This document shows, piece after piece, positions 8,966 through 20,204 of a DNA stretch of 64,000 bases. The notes under the pieces were generated by a model. The model had not been told where the DNA came from, made no database searches, and saw only the letters and a program-made list of their open reading frames with translations. Both the position numbers and the translations under genes were made by a program. The stretch covers positions 45,370,189-45,434,188 of the forward strand of contig CM042085.1 in assembly GCA_023512835.1 (NCBI GenBank), given 5' to 3'. The stretch comes from Taxillus chinensis (lineage: Eukaryota; Streptophyta; Magnoliopsida; Santalales; Loranthaceae). Position 1 is the stretch's first letter; each line of letters starts with the position of its first letter.

Positions 8966-11284
8966 ATGGTGCGCACAAGAAGAGCCCGCCAAGGAGAAGG
9001 CAGTCCTGAAGCCTCTGCCACCTCTATGCCTTCGGCATTGAGAGAAGCCGACACGATCTTCGTGGGGAATGTACTTGATTGGGAGATCCTAGAGTCCTCC
9101 ACGCTTGATTGGACTGAAGAAGTTATGACCAAGCTGCAAGCTTTGGGGCGGAGAAGGTTAGTATGCGCTCGCAGTGATCTATATTACCCTGCTATGTTAG
9201 ACTTTTATAATTTAGTCTACGTCAATGAAGAAGATGATGAGATAATTGGGGAGGTTCAAGGTGTCTTAATTTCTATTTCCCCTGCTATGTTGAGAGACTA
9301 CTTTGATCTGCCAAATCCCATGCATGCCATACCTGACTTGAACTTAGGAGATTATGGTAGAGCTTTACAGTATAACAAGGAATTTGGGAAACGTCGGCAA
9401 TTTACTAAAAACGGATTTCACGGGAAATACCGTTGCCTTGCCAATTTGGTAGGGAGGTGCTTACTGTTACAGACTAGCGGCGTAGACTCAGTCCCTAAGT
9501 CCCATTTGGAGTTTATGTTTTGCATCGATCGTCAGTTACACATTGATTGGGCTGCTGAAATTTTTAAACTGTGGAAACGGGATATTCACAAATGTTTATA
9601 TGGTCGACTACTTAGTATGCTTCTGCAGTATCAATATGGTCATCTTAGTGCTCAAGTAGTCCCCACTGTTTTCCCGGATAACCTGCGGTTACGAGTTCTC
9701 CATCCAGAGGATGCCTTAGGCGTTAGTTACAAGGGCAAATGGGGAGATAGTATCCACGTCGCTCCACAGCCTTCACGTCATAGCGTGCATATGGAGCGAC
9801 CCACTGAGCAGTTTAGGGACACCTCTACTCCCATGAATGCCCACCGACAGCACATCTTCCAGTTGACTGCCATGTAAATGCAATTCAATGTTCACAAGGA
9901 GGAAGTCTACAATTTCTTCCAAGGCATCAGTGGCCAAGTTATCAGTGAAGCTGACGTTCTTAACTGGGCCTTCACTAATGGCCACATCACAAGACTTTAG
10001 CTGGATGAGTTGCTCGAGTACATTGCTCAAGACCAACAAGCAACCTCTCGTTCATCTGCCCGACCATGAGAAGCCATGGAGCCAACTCCTGCTGCTTCTT
10101 ATGAAGACTTACGGAGGCAAACTGCTCAACTATAGGAGGCACAGGCGGAAACCGTTCAGGAGATCGGGCTGCTGAAGAAAAATCAAACTCTCATCCTCAA
10201 GGAACAGAAGGAAGTCAAAGGTCTGCTTGGTAAGATCTGGAAGGCCCTGGGGAAGAAGAAGAAAACTCCTACACCTCCTGTGGAGGATCCATTTGACGCA
10301 TTGTCACCTCCGGTACAGCAGCACGCTGCACATAGCGAAGAGACACCGGAGTATCCACAGTATCCATAAGAGGCGGAGCCCTACACTGCTCCACCCTTTC
10401 CTCCAGCAGCTCCCGTTTATTTTACACCACCAGCAGGGCCCAGCTCTTCACAGGCCCTTGTTCCCTTCATCCAGCCGTTGCAATGGTGGTCCAGTGCGTC
10501 ATCAGAAGCTCCCCAGGAAGATAACCTAGGGGAGCCCATCTACATTCATCTTCATCCATCCCTCTCCACTGCTGATGCCACAGCTGCTTTTCAGCAGTTT
10601 ACTTACGGAGACACCTTGCAAGCGCATTTTACACGTGATTCAGAAGTCTTCACGTCATCCTATTTGCAGCGTATCCTAGCTGATGAGTACTTATCTTCCG
10701 ATGACATTGATTTATTCTGCCATACGATGCGACAAGTGGTGGAGGCTGAGCCCAATGACTACCCTATGGCTCAATACACCTCTATCATGTTGTGCGAGAT
10801 ATATGAGCAGCCGTTAGAGGAGCACATTTTTCGCTGGCGGATGAATGGAGCAGCAGAAGGACATCGCTCTTGGCACAAGGTCCATGAGGTTCTTATACCG
10901 GTCCTCCTTGATCGACACTTTGTACTCTTGCAGTTGGACCTGAGTGTGGGCCATGCCGTCCTTTATGACCCGAGCCAAGCCCATAGGTTTTCCATGCGAA
11001 AGAAGAAGCTTGTCCATGGTTTCTTGAAAAAAATCAAAAACACACTCAGAAAAGAAGGGCTGTTGACATCCAAGTTTCCTCTGGTGCACTTCAATGAAAT
11101 GGAGCTTCCCCAACAACCTGATCAATTCAATTGTGGGATTTTTGTTTGCTATTATTTGATAGCTCTGTTGCAGCATAAGGATGCTTGGGCGCTCACAGGA
11201 GAAACATCGGCTGACTTTGTCGCGCGTCTTAGAAGAATGGTGGCCCATGTTATCTTCTACTACAGCGTCCCCAGCAACCGGTAA
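8966..11284 (+). pseudogene. Athila ORF1-like protein with C-terminal Ulp1 (C48) protease
   Basis: A single frame of 772 codons runs from ATG 8966 to TAA 11282 without frameshift. Five stops interrupt it (9875, 9998, 10067, 10133, 10367), each explained by CAA, CAG or CGA turning into a stop. Residues 1-300 resemble plant Athila ORF1/putative plant transposon proteins (YYPAMLDFYNLVY, then ISPAMLRDYFDLP). Residues ~390-425 are Lys/Glu/Leu-rich and could form a coiled coil. A Pro-rich linker follows. Residues ~510-772 match Ulp1-type SUMO proteases: His651 (DRHFVLLQLDL), Asp668 (LYDPS), Gln717 and Cys723 (QQPDQFNCGIFVC). The His-Asp gap of 17 and Gln-Cys gap of 6 equal those of yeast Ulp1. Cleavage of SUMO or of an element protein is an inference. 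No signal peptide or membrane segment argues against an envelope protein. Confidence 0.75.
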
Positions 11285-12265
11285 CGGTCTTCTTCCTTTT
11301 TCCTTTTCCCATGCTCTGAGGGCATCGTATCGTTTAAGTGTGTGTAGGGGGGGGATTTCCCTTGAACCGGTTGCTTGTTTGTTTGCATGCATGCTTTATT
11401 TTTTTTATTTTTTTTTATTTTATGTTTTTGTTGTGAATGTATGTTTTGCCTATGAGGTGCATGGCTACCAAGGTATGCAAATTCTGGTTGACTATATTGA
11501 CCACCTTAGTATCTTGTTGTGATAAAGATGTTTCAATCGTTAAGGTGTGTTATAAGTTAGTTGAGCATGTCTTTACTTTTTGTATGATATCACCATGATT
11601 TTGGAGCTGACATTTGAATAGTAAGCTGAGCATGTTATGGTAGGATGAGCTTTGTAAACCCTGAAGTTGAGTGCAGAATAGGCATATACTTTTTGAGAGC
11701 ACCATTATCTTGCCTTGCCTTTGAGTGTATTTTATGGGTTATTGGGTTACCAATTTGCTCTTAATGTTCATTACTAGCTATTTAATGGTTGGAGTAACTT
11801 AGGCATAAGAAAGTACCTGTTCGTGGCTCAGTGTTTGGTGTATGGTGTTAATGATTCAAGTATTTCAGCTTAACTCAAAAAAAAAAAATATTGTTGTTTA
11901 TGTGCAACAAAAGGGTTGTGTGAGGAAAATAGCAGAGTGAATAATCCATCAAGGGAGAGCATAAAATGCAACCTTGTAAGGTTATTATTTAAAAGAAGTG
12001 TGTTTCAAAAAAAAAAAGTTTTGCAGAATAAAAAGCTATAATGGCTGAGTTGTGAGCTCAATTCTTTGGCTCAAGATGTGTTTTATCAGTCATTAGAGTA
12101 GAGTGTGAGTTCATTGAGCAAAGCAAAGTGTGTGAGTTGCAAAAAGTAGACTAGAGGGTGTGTTTTCCTTGACGAGCACAATGGGGACCTTTCATGTTTA
12201 CTTGGCAAAAACTTAATCAATAGCTAGTAGTGAGTGTAAGAGTAGATCCTTAGCTGTTAGGCATT
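11285..12265 (+). other. 3' UTR of Athila A1 (first part)
   Basis: Non-coding. It holds a G8 run at 11347-11354, T-rich stretches near 11400 and A-runs near 11880 and 12010. The same sequence is present in reverse at 63000-64000, where the G-run is about 15 bases long. The 3' UTR resumes after the inserted solo LTR at 15318. Confidence 0.75.
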
Positions 12266-12769
12266 GATAGTGTTGGACCCCATTTTGTCTGGGTTGGATA
12301 TACTAACCCCATTTGATATACCTTTCTGCCCATGCCATATACCTTGTTGAACAGGTCCACAATGATCCCATACTTCCAAGGAATGGTCTACCCCAATCTG
12401 CACGAGATGGATACAATTGACACGGATGGGGGAGTTCAAAATTAATGACTTCTGCTATAAGTCCTTGAAGCGCTCCAAGACCAACACCAGGTGATGGAGG
12501 ATGAAAATTGGAGACCAACGCACTTGACCGAGCTCAAATCGGACATAAAATGAAGAAGTTATGGCCAAAACAACTTTCGTTGGAAAAAGTCAAACTTGCC
12601 AAAAGACGGTCAATGCCCCTGGTCAAACTGCCCGCAAAAGTGATCATGCGAAACTCTTCAAAATGCCTATGTAGGCGAATACGGATCTCCCCAAACAATT
12701 CCTGGAAGGTTACCCATTTTTGCATTTTTGGTGGGGGTAAAAAGGTAATTAAAAGTTAAAAAAAAAGGG

Positions 12770-13240
12770 GTTGACCATTGACCGTTAACCTGCCGACACT
12801 GCGACCCGTTGACCTTCGAAGCTTCGAAGCCCTGAAGCCCGAAGCCCTGAAGCCTCGAAGCCTCGAAGCCCCGAAGCTCGAAGCCCCGAAGCCTCGAAGC
12901 CCCGAAGCTCGGAGCCCCGAAGCCTCGAAGCCCCGAAGCCCCGAAGCCTCGAAGCCTCGAAGCCCCGTTGACCTACTGATTCCACCTTCGACCCTTCGAC
13001 CCCCGAAGCTCCGACCCTGCCGACACTCCGACCTTCGAACCTTGACTTGCAATACCAATAAGTTTTCGGCCCGTTGACCGTTGACCTTCGACCTGCCGAC
13101 ACTTCGACCCGTTGACCGTTGACTTTTGCCCCACCAAAATTCGACCCACCGAAGCTTCGACCCTGCCGACACTCCAACCTTCGACCCGCAGCACCCGCAC
13201 GCCTTCCACCATTGACCGAAGCTCCAACCCTGCCGACACT
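12770..13240 (+). promoter_or_regulatory. W-box (TTGACC/T) cluster in the Tat LTR
   Basis: About ten TTGACC or TTGACT cores lie in this interval, several in direct GTTGACCGTTGACC pairs. This is the binding core of plant WRKY factors. The related LTR at 20690-21030 has about thirteen in 340 bases. A role in stress-induced transcription is inferred. Confidence 0.45.
12820..12970 (+). repeat. CGAAGCC microsatellite-like tract
   Basis: A run of CGAAGCC/CGAAGCT/CTGAAGCC heptamers and octamers inside the solo LTR. It produces long low-complexity open frames on both strands, which are artefacts of the repeat and not genes. Confidence 0.85.
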
Positions 13241-14539
13241 CCGACTTGCCGACACTTCGAACCTCCGACCCTTTCTGCCTTCGCTGATTCTTTTTTTCAC
13301 TGGCTTCTCGCGTCGACTTTTTCTCACGGGTTTCCTTTTTTCTCTCGCTAGTCGTTCACGGGACCTGTTTTATGTGCTGGCCATCTGACAAAACATCATT
13401 TTTAATACCTGTCGGTCACATGTGCTGCTAAAATACAAACTTGAAAAAAGGCAATCACGAGCTGCCCTGTTTCCCGCACACACTGTCCTCCCGACAAGGC
13501 ATCAAACCTGCAAATTAAAAATACTGCATCAAATAATACAGCAATTAATGACAGTGGAGCCAAAAACTTTTCTGCAGCACTTTAAGAGGTATTCGACAGT
13601 CCCTGCGCAAGGGGGGATTCTTTTTTTTTTGAGGAAAAAATTCGTTAAGGAAAAAGAGAGGAGATGAGGAAAAAGAGAGAGCCATCGAAAAAAAAAAACA
13701 CACAGGGGGAGCCATCATCGTGGGAAAAAAAACCTGCAAACCAGAGAGAGAGATCATTGAAAAAAAAAACAGAAGAGAGAGATCATTGAAGAAGAAAGAA
13801 AGGAGAAACGCCCCAGCCTCATCTTCTCAGATTGAACGCCCAGTTTTCCGTTTTCTGCAATCAACATCGCCCCGTCATCCTCTTTCCTTCCTCTCACGCC
13901 AGCATTTTTTTCTTTTTTTTCAGCAAAAAAAAAACGCAAAAACAGCCCCAACTTCAGCCTTTCTTTTTCTGCGTGATCAACAAGCAAAAAGACATAATAG
14001 ATACCAATCCTGTTCCAATCCCCTACTCCTCACGCTTACCCTCCTTATTCCCAGCCAGCAAGGATCTCAAACCCAGGAAAATACATCTCTTTAAATACCA
14101 AGAAACCCCCCCTCACCAACCTCGTTGTCAAATCTTCCTGGTTCCAAGCGGTGGTGACTATCAGCATCAGTGGGAGCTCAAGCAGAAGATTCCAAGTCGG
14201 TTCAGCCCTTATCTTTTCACTCCTTTTTTTTAGCTGATTTGTATCTATATTTGGTGTATTTGTTTTAGCAATTTTCGTTTTTTTTGTTTATCTGTATTTG
14301 ATGTAATTGCTTTTCCACTTTTTTTTCATTTGCATTTTCCTTGTATTTCTTCCTATGTGTATGTGTAATATGTAAAGTGTAGAAAAAAAAAACAACAAAG
14401 GAAAAAAGGAGAGAGCAAAAGGAGAAGATGAAAAGCAACAAAAAGAAAAAGAAAAAAAAAGAGAGTGATTTTATTTTTGTGGATGTCACAGTCACACACT
14501 CCACATCTATTTTGATACATGCATTTTCAATTTCAAAAA

Positions 14540-14860
14540 AAAAATACAAAAAAAAACAAACATGTTTTTTTCAAAACATTTTCAATAAATAACTTTCAAA
14601 ATGCTTTCAAAAAAAAAAAAGAAGAGAAAACAAAACAAACAAACAAACAAACAAACAAACAAACAAACCAACAAAAAAAAACAAACAAAAAACAAAAAAA
14701 AACAAAACAAAACAAAACGTTTTTTTTAATAAAATATTTTTTAAAAATTTCTTGAATAACATGTTTTGAAAATGTTTTCATAAAATGTATTCCAAATGTC
14801 TTTCAAAAACAAAAAAACAAAACAAAACAAAAAAACAAAAAAAAGGGAAAATAAAAAAAA
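14540..14860 (+). repeat. A-rich tract with (CAAA)n
   Basis: A-rich sequence including about nine tandem CAAA units at 14633-14668 and repeated AAAACAAAAC. It lies in the downstream third of the Tat solo LTR. Related but diverged A-rich sequence is present at 47930-48090 in the third Tat LTR copy. Confidence 0.8.
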
Positions 14861-15317
14861 TCATTTTCTAGGACTCCAAAACAAAATCAAAAACCCAAAA
14901 CCAATCCATAGGGTCTCATTCTCCATTTCAAACAAAACCCAAAACTTTTTAGGATTCCCTTTAGAAATTTAGGATAAATCCATTTTAACCATGACTTTAA
15001 TAAATAACTTAGCTAAATAAAAATCATAGACTTTTTTAGGAAACTTAACCCAGCTATGGCAGTACAAATAAAATAAAACCTCCTCCTCCTAAATTAGATA
15101 CCGAAAGGGCACTGTAGGGGTGCTAATCCTTCCCTACACGTAACCAACTCCCGAACCCATCTCTGATAACGCAGACCATACACTTAAAACTACTCAAGGT
15201 AGAGGGTATCCAACTGTACCCCAAAAACAATTGGTGGCGACTCTAAAATTTCTCACCATTGGTCTAGTTTGAGCTCACCCCAAACGGGCCCGGACGAAAA
15301 CCGGTGATGACAGATAG

Positions 15318-15661
15318 TAAGGCATGAGAGGAGAGAAAAGAAAGTTATATTTGAGTGAGGCTGCTCTAACCTTGGTAAGGACTCTCAGGGGGAGCTAAGT
15401 TTCATTTTATCCTTGCATGTTTGCTTCTATCTGAACTGTTAGTAATGATATTACATGGTTGTTGGACTTGATAGTAAGGGCATGTTTAAATTAATTTGTG
15501 ATTCATTTTTCTATTGGAATGTCTCTTAATCGTGATAGAGTTGTATGTCTTGGGAAACCATGCCTCTCTTGTTTGTTAGTTTATTCTTTCTTTTTCGGTT
15601 TGACTATGTGTTTGTTTCTTTTTTGCTTGAGGACAAGCAAAGGTTCAAGTGTAGGGGAATT
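15318..15661 (+). other. End of Athila 3' UTR, AGGA hairpin and polypurine tract
   Basis: The remainder of the A1 3' UTR. A perfect hairpin TTTGCTTG-AGGA-CAAGCAAA lies at 15622-15641, followed by the polypurine tract AAGTGTAGGGGAAT just before the LTR. The A2 counterpart is at 62656-62694 on the minus strand. Confidence 0.75.
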
Positions 15662-17147
15662 TGATAACGTGCATTTATGCCGTTATCGTAGGCCTTATTT
15701 AGGGTGTTTTAGAGTATGTTTTGTACTTATTTGCATGATATTTTATACATATTTGCTCTAACCCCTAGGAAGACCTGTTTGGTGTATAGTGGTACTTTTT
15801 GAGTGTTTTGCGGGTTTTGGAGCAACCTTTTCCCACACACCTTGGCTAGATCACTCCATACACTCAAGAGGAAGCTATAGGAAGAAGATGGAAACAAAAT
15901 GAAGGCAAAATCAAGGTGCATGTGAAAAGGCTTTCTCACGTGCATTCTCACGTGCAAGGATTTTATTGCTTAGATGCCCTACAACTCAAAAGGAAACTTT
16001 GGAGCAAATTTGGGATGATTTGGGCTGCACGTGAAAAGGCTCTTCTCACGTGCGTTCTCGCATCTGAGGCATTTTGGAGCCCCGAATGATGTGTTTTGTT
16101 GTTTTACTCATTTTCTTCTAAGACCGGGGTCATATTTGGTGTAGTTTAGGTGTTATTGAGCCTAGAACGTTGAATAGTGTCATTAACCAAAACGACGTCG
16201 TTTTGCATGACACATTTATAATTAGGGCCACCTTTTGTAACCGTAATTTGGCCCACAAATCCCATAAATAGGGGTCTTTGGAGGCATTGTAAAGCATCTT
16301 GAGAGAGAATCCGATCCGAGTTCGAAAAAGAGCCATGGCCATTCTTCAAAAGATCGGATTGTCCTTGGCGGGGAGTGATTTTGGGCGAGGAAAATGACTG
16401 GAGTCTTTGGAGAGTGGAGTCTGGGTTCATCTTGAGGTCTTCCTTTATTGTCTAAGACTGTAATCATGTTCTTTCTTGTAATTATTACTGCTTTGTCATG
16501 ATTATGGAGTAGTTTTGTTAGTCTAGAGGAGCGATGTAGCCCCCAATAAATTGTATTCGGTTTGGTTATGGTTGTTGATAAAATAAAATTCAGTTCTTGT
16601 TTAATTCACTTGCTTGAATGGAAATGCCTAGTTTATGCATAATTAGGTAATCTTAGCCCTTATCTAGGGTGGAACGACTAGTGAATTAGATTTAATATTG
16701 TATGATGGTTAAAATCATGTAACTATTAGATTGTTTATCTACCTTGATCACTTTTATTCGCATGGACCAAATGGGATAAAAGCCTTAAATCTACCTTACC
16801 ATGGACCAAATGTAAGATAGGTAGGAGATAATCAACATGAACATGAGCTAGAACATAAATCGAACAAGAGCCATAACTGCAGACTATTACGATCGATGGT
16901 AGTAAACATTGTGATACTAGATCCTTAATCTTCAAATTTCTATACCAATAGCTTGCCAACATTCGGATTTAATCACTTTTGCTTAAACGAAAATCAATTG
17001 TCGGATATAAGTTCAACTTGATAGCTTAGTGCTTCCTAATAAATATTAGCTACCTCTGTGGGTTCGATAAAAGTAGTTTTAATACTCCATTTTATTACTT
17101 GACCAATAGGCACTGCCAAAACCTATTGACACAATTTATACGGGTCA
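15662..17147 (+). mobile_element. 3' LTR of Athila A1
   Basis: Starts TGATAACGTGCATTTATGCC directly after the polypurine tract and ends near ...GGGTCA at 17147. The end is placed by comparison with A2, whose flank differs from this point. It contains two inverted CACGTG motifs (15917-15957, 16027-16052), a perfect 18-bp palindrome and a TATA box. About 1.49 kb, against 1.56 kb in A2. Confidence 0.75.
16188..16273 (+). promoter_or_regulatory. Athila LTR promoter: ACGTCG palindrome and TATA box
   Basis: The perfect palindrome CAAAACGACGTCGTTTTG is at 16188-16205 and CATAAATAGGGG starts at 16263. In A2 the palindrome (62104-62121) has one CG changed to TG, and TATAAATAG lies at 62033-62042 in reverse. 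Confidence 0.65.
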
Positions 17148-19047
17148 CACTCAACCGCTCGAGATGGCTAAGCTTGTTATGAACCCTAGTGAAGATATTG
17201 CTAAGTGAATATGCTTAGGGTTGTAAGCATGCCTTGATGGTGGGTGCCTCGTAGGTTTGGTGACTCGAAGGTTTCAGTTAGAGCATGTCGGTTGCGTAAC
17301 TTTGCTTCGGGCTTTCCGGTGTTGATATCTGTAGCTACGACTCACGTATTTTTGAGTCTTTGAAGCTAGGTTCGAGTTAGATTAAGTCTTTTGTGTCACT
17401 CTATTAAATGTAAGTCTACGACTATACGAGTTCATACTATCCTAATGGCTCTTAGAGTGACTTCTTCGTAGTGCGCCTAATCTACTTGTTGTTACAATTT
17501 GTGAGTTCACAACCACTAAATCTGCGATTCTACGACCTTCGAGTTTCTCGGTTTAGTTTACTTGACTAAAAGGCTCTTCGACTGCAAGTCTTCGACCTTG
17601 AAAATCTTCGACTCTACGAGTCCAAGACTTTACATTTCTTCCTTAGCCTTTGCTGTTGCTCATATTTGAGTTTCGTATTCTACGAATCTTTGACTCTCTG
17701 GCTACAACCCTTTAGCTATAACTCTCCCGCCTTCATGATCTTGGTCCGTGATGTGTATGACAAGTTCTTTAACTTACACCCGTATCCTCGAGTCTACGAC
17801 TCTATGACCCTTGAGTCTACGACTCTCGATTCTGATTTCATTTTAGTTGGTCGATCCTTTTGGCTTACTCTTCGACCTTCGACCTCGAGTACATGTAGTC
17901 TTGTTTTCTTAACGGTGTTTTAAGGCTTCAACTACGACCCTGAGGTCAGTAGTCTAGCGGTACTTTAAGTTTTGTTAAGTGACATGAGTGCTCTAGGGAC
18001 TACGGTTCTACGGGCTTCGAGTCTTCGAGTTATTTATGTTTGGTTACTATTCTTTAAAATTCTTCGACTCTACGAGTCTCTCGAATTTAATCGTCACTAC
18101 GTAATGCTCTCTTTTTCGCACTAGGACTCTACGACCTTCGACCCTGGATCTACGAGTTGCAATGTGTTCTGTCACAAATATGCTTTGAGTCTCCAGACCC
18201 TACGAGTCTATGAGCCTCTCGCTCAGATGTCCTGTGACAAATTTACTTGTACTAACTTTGACTCTTCGACCCTACGACCCTTCGAATCTACGAGTCCCAG
18301 GACTTAGGTCGTATCTTAGCAGCTTTATCAAATCCTAAATATCCAACAAATCCTTTCAAATCAACTCCCTACACCGTAATGCATAAAGATAATCCAACCG
18401 ACAAGTGGAAACTACGATAAGTCCCTAAACCTCATGAGGAAACAAACAAACAATATCTTAACTGGCCCCAATTTCGACTCATACCATCGAATTCCCATTC
18501 CGCCTAGTTAACCGAGGCTCGAAATAAAATATATTCCAGGCTTAAAGCTATACGGATAACCCAAACATTATTACCTCTATCGAGAAGAGGACAACAAGTT
18601 ATGACTCAACATTGCATACTCCAAAAAAATGTTTTCAACAAAGCTTTATTTCAAGTCTCAAAAATTTGCATGTGTGTGTTTAAATAAAAGCCTATTCCCG
18701 GTAGGGTTCCTCAAAATGTCATTCAACAACTTTGGTTCAGCTAGATAACCGCCCCCAAGACATATGTCCTCCAAAAATCAAGCAAGTTTCCCCAAAAGGC
18801 CAAACTTCGAGAGAGCTCACTGGATCATTTTCCCCCGTCAAAAAGTATCCCAGCATCACCAACGGTTAAGCTCCCTTAACAAAATATGCAAACATCATAT
18901 ATCATTACATAACCATGCATTCTACAACATCAAATGCCATATCTCATTACATTGTGCATGCATGCGCCCCTTAATGCAAGCATTAAACAATCATTATAGC
19001 AACATGCATCATCACATCCCGACATCAAACCCGGTGCGGTCCGGTTT
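17148..19047 (+). other. Tat element 3' region, TCGA-rich irregular repeats
   Basis: No gene is recognised. From 17210 to 18310 the sequence is dense in CTACGA(C/G) and CTTCGA(C/G) words, an irregular degenerate repeat. From 18310 to 19047 it is unique-looking AT-rich sequence. Its place ahead of a tandem array and a Tat-type LTR suggests it is the 3' untranslated region of a Tat-lineage element. Confidence 0.4.
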
Positions 19048-20035
19048 CTTTGTTTGAGCCTCTTCCCAACACAAACTAGTTTTAGCTCATTTCTCTTGAC
19101 TTTGTGTGCCTAGCTTCTTCCTGAACACAAAGTGGTTTAGCTCATTCCTTTTCAACTTTGTATGCCTAGCTTCTTCTGAAGCAGTCTAATTAGCTAATTT
19201 CTTTCTTTTGAGCTCCTTGACACAAACTGGTTTTAGTTCATTTCTCTTCAACTTGTGTGCCTAGCTTCTTCCTGAACAAAGCGAAATTAGCTAGTTTTTA
19301 TTCTTTTGAGCTTCTTCAGGACACGAACTAGCATTAGCTCATTCCTTTTTAGCTTTGTGTGCCTAGCTACTTCTGAGCAGACTAGATTAGCTAATTTCTT
19401 TCTTTTGAGCTTCTTTCACACAAACTGGTTTTAGCTCATTTAATTATAGTTTTGTGTGCCTAGCATCTTCTGAATAGATTGGAATTGGCTAGTTTCTTTT
19501 ATTTGAGCTTCTTCCCGACATAAATTGGTTTTAACTCATTTCTTTTCGGGTTTGTGTGCCTAGCTTTTCCTAAAGAGATTGAATTATCTAATTTCTTTCT
19601 TTTGAGCTTCTTCCGACACTAACCGGTTTTGGCTCATTTGTTCCCGTTTTTGGTGCCGAGCGTCTTCCTAAACAAACTGGAATTGGCTAGTTTCTTTTGT
19701 TTGAGCTTCTTCCGACACAAATAGGTTTTAGCTCATTTCCTTTCCCTTTTTGTGTGCCTAGCTTCTTCTGAATAGTGAAATTAGCTACTTTCTTTCGTTT
19801 TAGTTTTCTCAAGGCGGTCCAGGTTTCTTTCTTTTTGAGCTTCTTCCTGAATAAACTAGTTTTAGCTGATTTCTTTTTAGTTTTGTGTGCCTCCTTCTTC
19901 CTGAACACACTTTGGAATTAGCTAATTTCTTTCTTTTGAGCTTCTTCACGAACAAACTTGTTTTTAGCTTATTTTTTTTTTATTTTGTGTGTCTAGCTAG
20001 CTTTTTCTGCAGGACTAGAATTAGCTACCTTCTTT
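19048..20035 (+). repeat. Tandem array, ~115-120 bp unit, about 8 copies
   Basis: Each unit reads roughly GAGCTTCTTC(C)GACACAAACTGGTTTTAGCTCATTTC..., then a GTGTGCCTAGCTTCTTC block and an ATTAGCTAATTTC block. Units are strongly diverged. The array ends about 170 bases before a Tat-type LTR. Tandem arrays in the 3' UTR are a known trait of the Tat lineage and can seed satellites. Confidence 0.7.
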
Positions 20036-20204
20036 CCATCCTAATTTGTCCCAGTTCCCCGAGGCGACAAGATTTCTTTTCTGCCATCCAAATGTTCCAA
20101 CCAACTTTAGCGGGTAAGTTAGGTAAATGCTCCAAACTGTCCAAAATGAGTCTCTCCTATCTTTGTATCTTGTTTGTACACAAATAATGCACAAAGAGGG
20201 CAGT

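Larger units (their letters stand above)
12266..15317 (+). mobile_element. Tat/Ogre-type solo LTR with GATAG target duplication
   Basis: A 3042-bp sequence beginning TGTTGGACCC and ending GGTGATGACA (12271-15312) is flanked by direct repeats GATAG at 12266-12270 and 15313-15317. The empty site is visible in A2 near 63000, where TTAGGCATTGATAGTAAAGC-like sequence is continuous. No internal coding region is present, so it is a solo LTR. The 3' part carries GGTGCTAAT...CTTCCCTACACGTAACC and GTGGCGACTC, typical in my experience of Tat/Ogre LTRs. Partial copies occur at 20205-21393 and 35129-48430. Confidence 0.85.
5703..17147 (+). mobile_element. Athila-type Ty3/Gypsy element A1, 5'-truncated
   Basis: The element starts inside reverse transcriptase at 5703 (no 5' LTR, gag or protease) and continues through RNase H, integrase, a ~1-kb spacer, an ORF1-like/Ulp1 gene, a 3' UTR, a polypurine tract and a 3' LTR ending near 17147. 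The block from the late coding region to the LTR is matched in reverse at 61101-64000 (A2). A 3.04-kb Tat solo LTR interrupts the 3' UTR at 12271-15312. Lineage is judged from pol motifs such as GLCNTPATFQRCM and LPPPTNVKGIRSFLGHA. Confidence 0.85.

Noticed and set aside
8966..11284. Reading as an Athila envelope-like gene
   Set aside because: No signal peptide or membrane segment seen, and the C-terminus has clear Ulp1 catalytic motifs.
12756..13327. Long open frames on both strands
   Set aside because: Low-complexity output of the CGAAGCC repeat and TTCGACC words; no protein-like composition.
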